Shown here one piece after another: positions 56,486 through 64,000 of a stretch of 64,000 nucleotides of DNA (positions within the stretch are counted from its first letter, which is position 1; every line of letters begins with the position of its first letter). The stretch is from Gammaproteobacteria bacterium (GTDB lineage: Bacteria; Pseudomonadota; Gammaproteobacteria; Steroidobacterales; GCA-2729495), in contig JASLMV010000006.1 in NCBI GenBank assembly GCA_030746435.1, forward strand, positions 1 through 64,000. The letters are read 5' to 3'. The translations under genes were made by a program, and so were the position numbers. A model generated the notes under the pieces. That model had not been told where the DNA came from and did no database searches. It saw only the letters and a list, made by a program, of their open reading frames with translations.

Positions 56486-58018
56486 TCAGGTACCCGGTGG
56501 GCGAAACACACGCGCGAAATACTCCGAGAGGTCGGCACTGATTTCCTCAACCGTATCGTTGTCTATGCCTGCCAGGTTTTGCGCCAGTTGTTTCTTGATA
56601 TCGAGTTGCATTTGCCTGGCGATCTGAACCCGCTGTGCTTGCGGCGAACCCGCACCGTGCATCGACTCGGTCAGGTAACCGACCGCGTTTCGGCCCATGG
56701 TCATGTTTTCGATAAGCCTGAGTATCCGTATGCGGTCTTCGGTGGAAATATCGTCGCGCCCTTTTAGATATTTCTTAATCAGCGGGCCGACTTCCGGGTG
56801 TTCGTAATCCTGTTCGGAGGGCAGGGTGACCATAAGTCCGCCGGCAAGGTCCTGTGCCAGTCGCCCTATTTCATAAGGCATCTTTGTAACATGATATTTG
56901 CAAACATTTGCAAGCATATCGTCATTAATGAAAACGCCTGATTTTGTTTCAGTTGCCTGGTAGCTCGATGCAATCCCAGTACTGTAAATTGTTTCATTAA
57001 GGTGCGTCATCTCCACGAGCTTATCCTTAATATGCGATGCCTTCTCTACCCCGTTGTACTCGGCGATGGTTGCGGCGGCACCGATAAGTACATCGCCAAC
57101 ACCTGATTTGCATACGTAGCTGCGGCGGTGATAACAGGTAAAGCGTTCGACCAGCATGGATGCAAACTCGTATTCACCGTCCATGAAAACCTTATCGTGC
57201 GGGATAAACACATTGTCGAGGACGATCATGGCTTCCTGGCCGGCAAAGTTCTGGTTGCCGGCGTCCAGACCGTTACCGTCCATCGCACGCGTGTCGCAAG
57301 ACTGGCGCCCGTATATATAGGTTATCCCTTCGGCATCGGCCGGGAATGCTCCGACTATTGCATAGTCCTTGTCGTCCTCGCTGAGCCTCAGGGTTGGCAT
57401 GATGATGATCCAGTGCGAGTTAACGCAACCGGTTTGATGTGCTTTGGCACCGCTGACATAAATCCCTTTATCGGTGCGTTTCGTCACATGCACGTACATA
57501 TCGGGGTCGGTCTGTTCGTGTGGTGCTTTGCCGCGGTCACCCTTGACATCGGTCATTGCGCCGCCAATTACGTAACCGTGCTGCTGCATCTCGGTGATGA
57601 AGGCTTTGAAACGATTGTGATAGTCCGTACTGTGTTGCTCGTCTATCTCGAAACAGACTGAATACAGAGCATTGAAGGCATCCATGCCGACACAGCGCTG
57701 GAAGCAGGTCCCCGTAAGCTGACCCAGGCGACGCTGCATCTTGTTCTGCAGTACCAGGTCTTCCGGGCTTTCCGCTATATGCAGGAAGCGGTTGATCCGT
57801 TGGCCCGTGAACGGGGACACGGCGCTGGCGAGATCGGGGTTGCTAATCGCCAGATCGTAGGTTTTCGCAACAGCATTGATAGAGGGCCGGATTATCGGAT
57901 GGTCTGCCGGCTCTTCGACGCGCTCACCAAAGAGGTAAATGGCCATATCCCGGCCGCGCAGGCTCTTTATATATTCTTCGCCCGATCGGATCGGGGCTAC
58001 AGCAGGGCTGTCCGGCAT
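56486..58018 (-). CDS. 4-hydroxyphenylacetate hydroxylase/4-hydroxybutyryl-CoA dehydratase family
   Basis: Flavoprotein of the HpaB/AbfD superfamily. It looks closer to 4-hydroxybutyryl-CoA dehydratase (an FAD and [4Fe-4S] enzyme) than to the hydroxylase: it has C105-x3-C109 in GTCFQRCVG and His297 plus Cys303 in CYHRRSYVCKSGVGD, the positions corresponding to the Fe-S ligands, and the family stretches AGGLMVTLPSE and SMHGAGSPQAQR. As I recall the characterised enzyme, the His-to-Cys spacing is one residue longer, which needs checking. It has 510 residues. It is first in a minus-strand run with TetR, MFS and aldo/keto reductase genes, so it may be the operon's main catabolic enzyme. Substrate uncertain. 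Confidence 0.82.
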   Translation of the reverse strand: MPDSPAVAPIRSGEEYIKSLRGRDMAIYLFGERVEEPADHPIIRPSINAVAKTYDLAISNPDLASAVSPFTGQRINRFLHIAESPEDLVLQNKMQRRLGQLTGTCFQRCVGMDAFNALYSVCFEIDEQHSTDYHNRFKAFITEMQQHGYVIGGAMTDVKGDRGKAPHEQTDPDMYVHVTKRTDKGIYVSGAKAHQTGCVNSHWIIIMPTLRLSEDDKDYAIVGAFPADAEGITYIYGRQSCDTRAMDGNGLDAGNQNFAGQEAMIVLDNVFIPHDKVFMDGEYEFASMLVERFTCYHRRSYVCKSGVGDVLIGAAATIAEYNGVEKASHIKDKLVEMTHLNETIYSTGIASSYQATETKSGVFINDDMLANVCKYHVTKMPYEIGRLAQDLAGGLMVTLPSEQDYEHPEVGPLIKKYLKGRDDISTEDRIRILRLIENMTMGRNAVGYLTESMHGAGSPQAQRVQIARQMQLDIKKQLAQNLAGIDNDTVEEISADLSEYFARVFRPPGT

Positions 58019-58176
58019 GACTGTTATCGGTTATGCGCGCTATAAAAGGTGCATTTTAGCATGGTGTGGCGACCGGCAATTCACGCTCCGCTTCCTCCCG
58101 CGGGTGGCTGTATCGGGCGCGCGTGTCCGTTTACTATGTGTACCGGTGAAGTGTTGACCAGGAAGATGTCTGAACC

Positions 58177-59580
58177 ATGAGTCAGGAAGCGCCCGCGCCC
58201 TCATCCATGGAGTCGCCGCTCCGTAATACCGAATTCCGCAAACTGTTCAGCGCCCAGGTGATCGCGCTGGTCGGAACCGGGTTAACGACTGTAGCGCTTA
58301 CGCTGCTTGCCTATGACATGGTAGGGGAGAATGCCGGCCTCGTGCTGGGTACGGCTTTGTCGTTCAAGATGGTGGCCTATGTCGTGTTTGCGCCCATAGT
58401 GGGTGGAATGGCGCACCGGTTCCCGCGCAAACCTCTGCTAATCAGCCTCGATGTTGTACGTGCCGCAATTGTTCTGCTCATGCCCTTCGTGACGGCGGTA
58501 TGGCAAATCTATCTCCTGATATTTTTGCTGAACCTGTTCTCGGCAGGCTTCAAACCGGTATTCGCCGCGACTATTCCCGATATACTTCCCGATGAGCGGC
58601 AGTACACGAAGGGCCTGTCCTATTCGCGGCTGGCATACGATCTTGAGAACTTACTGAGTCCGACCTTTGCCGGTATCGCCCTGTTATTTTTCTCTTACAC
58701 CGGTTTGTTTGGCGCGAACTCGGTTGCCTTCCTGGTATCCGCGTGGCTGATTCTGGTCACGGTACTGCCGGAGAGCAAACTGCAGGATCGGCTCGGCGGA
58801 GTATGGGGGGAAATCAGTTTCGGGGTGCGGTCCTACATGAGAACACCCCGGCTGCGGGCGCTGCTTACACTGTATTGTGCGGTAGCCTGTGCCAGCGCGA
58901 TGGTGATCGTGAATACGGTCGTTTACGTCAAGGAATCACTTGGTGGCACCGATTCCGAAGTCGCTGCGGCGTTTGCGGCTGCCGGTTTCGGTTCCATGAT
59001 TGCCGCACTGAGCATGACCCGCATACTTGACCATGTATCTGATCGGCTGGTCATGCTGGTTGGTGCCGTAGGCATGGGTGTCGGTGTTCTGGGAATCTGG
59101 ACCGGGCCTGACCTGACGACCATGCTACCCGTGTGGATGCTGATCGGGCTGGGTTGGTCGCTGGTGCAAACGCCTGCGGGACGCATTGTGAACCGTTCGT
59201 CGTCTGCGGGCGACAGGTCAGCTTATTTTTCTGCACAGTTTGCGCTGTCACATGCGTGCTGGCTGCTGGCTTACCCCATTGCGGGGCAGCTGGGAGCAAC
59301 CTTCGGGATCGAGCAGACCGCTGTTTATATGGGAGTCGCGATACTGATATTCGCGGGCCTGGCTGCCGCGGTGTGGCCCCGGGGCGATGAGGCGGAACTC
59401 GAACATGTGCACGAATCAGTCGATCATGGCCACCTGCACACGCACGGTCCGCATCATCAGCATGCGCATAGCGGCGAAGAAGAGTCGGAACCGCACAGCC
59501 ACTCGCATCGTCATAACGAGCTAAAGCACGCGCACGAGTTTTTTATTGACGACCATCATTTGTACTGGCCGAAAGTGTGA
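58177..59580 (+). CDS. MFS transporter with His-rich C-terminal tail
   Basis: Twelve-span transporter of the enterobactin-exporter/DHA3-like branch (GTALSFKMVAYVVFAPIVGGMAHRFPRKPLLI contains the motif-A region). After the last span the protein has a cytoplasmic tail of about 60 residues (405-467) with roughly 20 histidines, in pieces such as HGHLHTHGPHHQHAHSG and HSHSHRHNELKHAH, of the kind that binds Ni, Zn or Co in metal transporters. It has 467 residues. It stands alone, divergent from the dehydratase-like gene. Metal export or metal-controlled transport is inference. Confidence 0.85.
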   Translation: MSQEAPAPSSMESPLRNTEFRKLFSAQVIALVGTGLTTVALTLLAYDMVGENAGLVLGTALSFKMVAYVVFAPIVGGMAHRFPRKPLLISLDVVRAAIVLLMPFVTAVWQIYLLIFLLNLFSAGFKPVFAATIPDILPDERQYTKGLSYSRLAYDLENLLSPTFAGIALLFFSYTGLFGANSVAFLVSAWLILVTVLPESKLQDRLGGVWGEISFGVRSYMRTPRLRALLTLYCAVACASAMVIVNTVVYVKESLGGTDSEVAAAFAAAGFGSMIAALSMTRILDHVSDRLVMLVGAVGMGVGVLGIWTGPDLTTMLPVWMLIGLGWSLVQTPAGRIVNRSSSAGDRSAYFSAQFALSHACWLLAYPIAGQLGATFGIEQTAVYMGVAILIFAGLAAAVWPRGDEAELEHVHESVDHGHLHTHGPHHQHAHSGEEESEPHSHSHRHNELKHAHEFFIDDHHLYWPKV

Positions 59581-59610
59581 CCTGTCTCTGAATGCATAGC
59601 AGATCCTGCG

Positions 59611-62184
59611 CTACTGCCCGAAGCGGAACAGCAGCTCCACACCCCAGTTCTTGCCGGGTAACGGGCTGGCAGCGTAGCCCGCAGGGAAAGCATCAGGAGA
59701 TCCGGGTACATCGAAATTTACGAAGCGCAGAATTGATGCGGCCGAGTGCTCGTCCAGGATATTATTTACGTAGGCGGTTACTTCCCATTTGTCGGTTTGC
59801 AGACCGGTTCGTGCATTCCAGAAAGTGCGCTCGTCGATTCGAATAAAGTTATCTGCACCCGCGTAGCGCTCGGTTTCATGCACGATATCGGAGCGAATAA
59901 ACCAGTCCGTGTCTCCGGTAAGGTTATCGGCATAATTAGCGCCAAGTACAAAGGAATGCTTGGGGCTGTCGGGTATGCTATGGCCCGCGACGTTGCCATC
60001 GGGATAGAGGTCCGGGTCCGTGTTGCCGTCCCTCCCGGTTTTCTCAGCGAAGAACGGATCGTTGTATTCCTTGTATTCGCCAACGGTCAGTCCATAGGAA
60101 AAATTCATCTGGAAGTTATCGGTAATAAAATAGCTGCTCTCGAATTCCAGCCCATACACTTCGGACTTGCCCGCATTTTCGATTATGGTGTCGTCGATCG
60201 ATGTGTAGGCAAAAAATTCAAATCCCGGGACTACGAATTCTTCTATATAGAGAGAAATCGGCGCTACCTGGAATACGCCCTGGTTTTCCCAGTCGATAAA
60301 AAATACGGCTAGGTTGGCGGTGATACGGTTGTCGAGCCAGTTGGTTTTTGCGCCTATCTCATAAGTCCAGGCTTTTTCCTCGTCGACGGTCGCATCACCG
60401 GTTTCGTGGAAGGCAACCTGGGTCTGGCAACCGTCCCGGTTGGCGTGGTAATAAGGGGTATTAAAGTCGGCAGGTTTATTGCCCTTGGCCGCCTGTACAT
60501 AAAACATGGTGTTATCCGTCGCCTGGTAGCGAAGCGTAAAGCGCGGGGTCAGGCTGTTAGTTGCCATCTTGTGCCCAACGGGTGTATCGGGGTCAATATA
60601 CTTGACGAATTCAGGTTTCCAGTTTGGGTTTGCCGGAGCACCAGGGGGGTTACCCGCATCGGGCAGGCAGCGGCTGTCGCTCACAATGAATTTTTCGTCA
60701 CGTGCAAGCCGTGCTTCGGAGCTGAAAGTCCAGCGATCGTTAAAGTCATAGTCCAGGGATCCGAAGATTGCGACGTTGGTCGTTTCCTGCCATGTCGATG
60801 TACTTAGATTCCCTGCGGCAGGCCCGACATTATGGTGCTGCCTGCTCTCCCAGTCCGAGTTGTAGTAGTAGACGCCGATGGTGCTCCTGAGCTGCCGGTC
60901 GCCGGGGCTGTCGAAACGAACTTCCAGCGATTGATCGCGTACGTTCTGTTCCTGGTATATGGTAAACAGCCCGGTAAAGGGGCGGTCTTCCTTGTGGTCT
61001 AGATCGAATCCCTGCTGCAACTCATCGTTATTACGCGTGCCGCGTACCGTCATCTGCCAGTCGCCTATATCTTTCTGGTACTCGAGCAACAGACGGTACT
61101 GGTCGCGGCGGGTGCCAACGCGTTCGCCTTCTGAAACCAGCGCATCCCAGTCTTCCGGTGCAACAAGCGGGCTACCGTAGAGTGCATGGGTCATGCCCGA
61201 GCGCAGGTCGGGCAGATTAAGCCGGCTCTCCCGATCCGTGCCGTTCAGAGGATCCGATTTAACCCGGGTACGGATTTTTTCCATATCCATGACACCGCAA
61301 TAAGCCTGGTAGAGGCCGCCCTCGTCCGGGTAGCAGTTAAGCTCCTCCTGCTCCATGATCAGTTGTGCGTAGTGACCGTCGTCACCCTCGCCAAAGCTGG
61401 CCTTGAAAGTAAGTTCGGAGGTTTCGTCGATTTGCCACAGGAGCTTGCCCAGCACTTCCTTGGTGGTGGTTGTGTTAAGGCGGCTGTGATCGCCGGACTG
61501 GTTCGGGTCGATGAAGCTTGCGGTATTTTTTGCTTCGCCAGCTTCCAGGTTGTTATGGAATTCTCCGCCACCGACCTTGTCCCAGCCGGCCGAGCCGAAA
61601 AATAATAATTTGTCTTCTATGAGCGGCCCACTGGTCCACCCGGACAGAAGGTAGGTGTCGTCAGTGCCGGCGCGGGTCTGGATCTCGCCCGTCCATTCAT
61701 TAGAAGGTTTGCGGGTTACGTAATTGACGGCGCCGGCAAAGGTAGCGCGACCGAACTGAGCGGACTGGGGGCCACGCAGTATTTCGACACGTTCGACAGG
61801 CCCAAGGGTAGCAGTCGAAATACTGCCGGCTACGTAAGCGCCGTCGATAAAGTAGGAGGCATTCGGTTCACCGCGGTTGGCGGGTGCGGCCATACCACGA
61901 ATGACCGGCCGGTCCTGGCGCCTGCCGGTTTGTTGCAAGGTATTGAAGTTGACGGTTAACAGCGCGACATCGTAGTTATTGACCAGGCCCGATTCACGCA
62001 GTTTGTCGGCGGTGAATGCGGTTATTGAAATCGGTACGTCCTGCAGTGACTCTTCTTTCTTACGGGCGGTCACTATAATTTCTTCCGGCGGTCCGTCAGC
62101 GGCCCGGGAGTTCATGGGAACTGCAATTGTCAATGCGAGTGCGGTGAATACCGGCAATCGTGCCAGTCTCATTTGATAGCTCAA
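59611..62184 (-). CDS. TonB-dependent receptor
   Basis: Outer-membrane 22-strand beta-barrel importer with plug domain, energised by TonB/ExbBD. A signal peptide (LPVFTALALTIAVPMNSRAA) is followed by EEIIVTARKKEESLQDVPISITAFTADKLRESG, the usual plug start of the receptors that handle organic substrates, then the plug (IRGMAAPANRGEPNASYFIDGAYV) and barrel, ending NWGVELLFRFGQ with a terminal aromatic as required. It has 857 residues. It is divergent from the amidohydrolase genes with 200 bases between. The ligand is unknown; no siderophore genes are near. Confidence 0.95.
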   Translation of the reverse strand: MSYQMRLARLPVFTALALTIAVPMNSRAADGPPEEIIVTARKKEESLQDVPISITAFTADKLRESGLVNNYDVALLTVNFNTLQQTGRRQDRPVIRGMAAPANRGEPNASYFIDGAYVAGSISTATLGPVERVEILRGPQSAQFGRATFAGAVNYVTRKPSNEWTGEIQTRAGTDDTYLLSGWTSGPLIEDKLLFFGSAGWDKVGGGEFHNNLEAGEAKNTASFIDPNQSGDHSRLNTTTTKEVLGKLLWQIDETSELTFKASFGEGDDGHYAQLIMEQEELNCYPDEGGLYQAYCGVMDMEKIRTRVKSDPLNGTDRESRLNLPDLRSGMTHALYGSPLVAPEDWDALVSEGERVGTRRDQYRLLLEYQKDIGDWQMTVRGTRNNDELQQGFDLDHKEDRPFTGLFTIYQEQNVRDQSLEVRFDSPGDRQLRSTIGVYYYNSDWESRQHHNVGPAAGNLSTSTWQETTNVAIFGSLDYDFNDRWTFSSEARLARDEKFIVSDSRCLPDAGNPPGAPANPNWKPEFVKYIDPDTPVGHKMATNSLTPRFTLRYQATDNTMFYVQAAKGNKPADFNTPYYHANRDGCQTQVAFHETGDATVDEEKAWTYEIGAKTNWLDNRITANLAVFFIDWENQGVFQVAPISLYIEEFVVPGFEFFAYTSIDDTIIENAGKSEVYGLEFESSYFITDNFQMNFSYGLTVGEYKEYNDPFFAEKTGRDGNTDPDLYPDGNVAGHSIPDSPKHSFVLGANYADNLTGDTDWFIRSDIVHETERYAGADNFIRIDERTFWNARTGLQTDKWEVTAYVNNILDEHSAASILRFVNFDVPGSPDAFPAGYAASPLPGKNWGVELLFRFGQ

Positions 62185-62384
62185 AACTTTTCCCCAAGTT
62201 GGACGAGCATTCGCCTCTTTCTTATTTGTTTGCTGGTATACAGATATTACGTGATACTGGCAATATCGGAAAACCGCCGAACCCCTGCTATTGACACCGA
62301 TTCAACTAACGCACATGATTTAACCGATATAGCCTATCACTACAGGGCCGGCAAGCCACTACAGGACCAAAACAGGAATAACGA

Positions 62385-63779
62385 ATGACCCTGACCTGGC
62401 GCCACCTAGCCATTATTATCACTGTGCTTGCCACCGTACTTGCGGCATCAAGCCGGTTACATGCCGGCGCACATAACAGCGTGCAACAACCGCCAAGCCG
62501 GTATGTAATAACCAGCGACAAATTGCTGATCCATGCCGGGACTCTGCTGGCGGTACCGGGGGAGCCGCCGCTCACAAATCAGTCCGTCGTTATTTGGGGC
62601 GACCGCATCCTCTCGGTAACGGCGGGTTTCAGGGAGCCTTTCTTCAACGAAACGCTGATCGACCTGTCAGATTCCTTTGTTTTGCCGGGCCTCATGGATG
62701 CGCATGTGCATATCATGGCGCAACCCAGTGCGTTCGTTCGCAATGCTCGCAGCGGCGGCGGCCCTATCAGTAATTCTGACCTCGCAATGAATGGCTCCGT
62801 TTATGCGCAGCGGACGCTTGCCGCCGGTTTTACCACGATCCGGGATGTGGGTTCGAACGACGAGTCCGTATTCGCGCTCCGCAAGGCCATTAACCAGGGC
62901 ATGCTGGCGGGGCCATCGATACTGACCGCCGGACCATTGATCTCGCCAACGGGCGGGCACGGCGACCGTGGTTTCGGAGCGAGTGACTCGATGGAAACGG
63001 AGGTGCGTCGCACAGAAGGGGTTTGCGATGGCGCAGACGAGTGTGCGATAGCCGTACGCCATAACATCGGCCTCGGTGCAGACCTAATCAAATTTACCGC
63101 AACCGGCGGCTTCATGTCGGCCACCGGTACGCAGCAGCAATATGAACCCGAAGAAATGCAGGCCATTGTCGAGACGGCACACATGCGGGATCTCAAAGTC
63201 GCTGCACATGCCTATGGCGCCGACGCCGCAAAGCTTGCTATCGAAGCGGGCGTGGATTCGATCGAACATGGCTGGATGCTCGACAAGAGCGCGTTGCGGC
63301 AAATGAAGAAGCAGGGTACTTACCTTGTACCGACGCTACTGATCAGCCGGCCGTCGGCCTGGGCCAATATGGCCGGTACCGCGAAGGGCGCTGCACAGCG
63401 CGATGAATACCGTAGTTTCGAGCAGGCTTATGCAATGGGCGTCAATATCGCATTTGGCACGGACGTCGGTATCTACGACCACGGCCAGAACGCACGCGAA
63501 TTCGCCGTTATGGTTGCGTTCGGGATGTCCGAGGCCGACGCGATTCACTCGGCAACCGTAGCGACGGCCGATCTGTTCGGCTTGAGCGATGATCGGGGCG
63601 TGATCCAGGGTGGCAAGCGTGCCGATATTATCGCCGTGAAGGCTAATCCGCTGGAGGATATCGAGGCGCTGCAGGACGTCAGCTTCGTAATGAAATCGGG
63701 TGCAGTCGTTAAGCTAAACAGCGAATACCTGGGCAGCATAAACACTCGGCCCGTAATAGGCAGCCCGGTGAAATTCTGA
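62385..63779 (+). CDS. Exported amidohydrolase family protein
   Basis: Imidazolonepropionase/prolidase-like amidohydrolase with a signal peptide (LAIIITVLATVLAASSRLHA). Metal ligands: His-x-His in GLMDAHVHIMAQ, Lys candidate in LIKFTATGG, His in VAAHAYGADA and SIEHGWMLD, Asp in FGTDVGIYDHG. It has 464 residues. In this family such periplasmic enzymes hydrolyse peptides or cyclic amides. Its stop overlaps the ATG of a second, similar gene by one base (TGATG), so they form a tandem pair. Ribosome site AGGA precedes ATG 62385. Confidence 0.9.
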   Translation: MTLTWRHLAIIITVLATVLAASSRLHAGAHNSVQQPPSRYVITSDKLLIHAGTLLAVPGEPPLTNQSVVIWGDRILSVTAGFREPFFNETLIDLSDSFVLPGLMDAHVHIMAQPSAFVRNARSGGGPISNSDLAMNGSVYAQRTLAAGFTTIRDVGSNDESVFALRKAINQGMLAGPSILTAGPLISPTGGHGDRGFGASDSMETEVRRTEGVCDGADECAIAVRHNIGLGADLIKFTATGGFMSATGTQQQYEPEEMQAIVETAHMRDLKVAAHAYGADAAKLAIEAGVDSIEHGWMLDKSALRQMKKQGTYLVPTLLISRPSAWANMAGTAKGAAQRDEYRSFEQAYAMGVNIAFGTDVGIYDHGQNAREFAVMVAFGMSEADAIHSATVATADLFGLSDDRGVIQGGKRADIIAVKANPLEDIEALQDVSFVMKSGAVVKLNSEYLGSINTRPVIGSPVKF

Positions 63780-64000
63780 TGCACAGCGTAGTCAGCCGGT
63801 TGCTTATCTTGTTCCTGTGCGCATTCGTGGCACTGCCCGCCTGGTCCCAGGGTATGCCCTTCGGGGACAGGAAGATCAAGAAACCTGAGTCACTATTGAT
63901 CATCCATGCGGGGCGGTTGCTGGCGGTGCCGGGCGAAGCGCCGCTGGCCGAACAAAGCATCGTTGTCCGTAACGACCGCATCGAGGCGGTAGTTGACGGC
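63779..64000 (+). CDS. Second amidohydrolase, 3' end outside window
   Basis: Partial gene, 74 codons present. It begins with a signal peptide (LLILFLCAFVALPAWSQG) and continues LLIIHAGRLLAVPGEAPLAEQSIVVRNDRIEAVVDG, nearly the same as the corresponding stretch of the upstream amidohydrolase (LLIHAGTLLAVPGEPPL), so the two arose by tandem duplication. Its ATG overlaps the upstream stop by one base, so it is translationally coupled. Confidence 0.88.
   Translation, partial: MHSVVSRLLILFLCAFVALPAWSQGMPFGDRKIKKPESLLIIHAGRLLAVPGEAPLAEQSIVVRNDRIEAVVDG

Noticed and set aside
1-64000. CRISPR arrays, tRNA or rRNA genes, prophage or intact insertion sequences
   Set aside because: No regularly spaced direct repeats, cloverleaf-like sequences, rRNA motifs, phage structural genes or transposase genes were found in reading all gaps.

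Overview
The window looks like chromosomal DNA of a free-living, probably marine, Gram-negative gammaproteobacterium. The grounds are a glutaminyl-tRNA synthetase of the bacterial glnS type, an exosortase/PEP-CTERM locus, TonB-dependent and RND envelope systems, a HiPIP, a TorD-type chaperone and a moderately GC-rich composition. The scatter of catabolic oxidoreductases, decarboxylases and amidohydrolases recalls Woeseia-like or steroid/aromatic-degrading lineages; that placement is inference. No rRNA, tRNA, CRISPR array, prophage or intact insertion sequence was seen.

Positions 1-16565 form one plus-strand envelope-polysaccharide cluster. It encodes a GT4 glycosyltransferase cut by the window edge, a bi-domain oxidoreductase, a heparinase II/III-like protein, an exosortase fused to EpsI, a UDP-GlcNAc 2-epimerase, the TPR lipoprotein PrsT, a GT2 glycosyltransferase, a sulfotransferase, a Wzx-type flippase, an asparagine-synthase-like protein and a second sulfotransferase. 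Together they suggest a sulfated, possibly amide-modified exopolysaccharide made beside an exosortase sorting system.

Positions 16566-32340 hold an FAD oxidoreductase, an MFS transporter-glnS pair, a SAM hydrolase overlapping a YhhQ-type transporter, a PadR-RND efflux unit, a diguanylate cyclase with an unresolved start behind a 9-C tract, a HiPIP, a SirB2 protein, MobB and a 2OG-Fe(II) oxygenase.

Positions 32530-47342 hold an acyltransferase, a flavin reductase-like protein, a UbiD decarboxylase with a Tat signal, a ParB-like/methyltransferase fusion, a Cys-rich secreted protein-DoxX-metallohydrolase operon, a protein resembling red chlorophyll catabolite reductase, a winged-helix/alpha-beta-hydrolase fusion facing a small secreted protein, a hydantoinase-like/luciferase-like pair, and an MFS-DUF411 pair.

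Positions 47385-64000 hold MoeA, a Tat-signal gene remnant, a TorD-like chaperone with an orphan molybdoenzyme beta subunit, a hairpin-rich intergenic region with a 30-residue Cys-rich peptide ORF, an MFS transporter with an OmpH-like lipoprotein, a RAYT-type palindrome, an AKR-MFS-TetR-4-hydroxybutyryl-CoA-dehydratase-like operon with a clear TetR operator, an MFS transporter with a His-rich tail, a TonB receptor and two tandem amidohydrolases.

The items most worth following up are the RCCR-like protein, the Cys-rich mini-ORF with its GGA hairpins, the orphan molybdoenzyme module, the sulfated-polysaccharide/exosortase cluster, the Tat-tagged UbiD and the His-tailed transporter.
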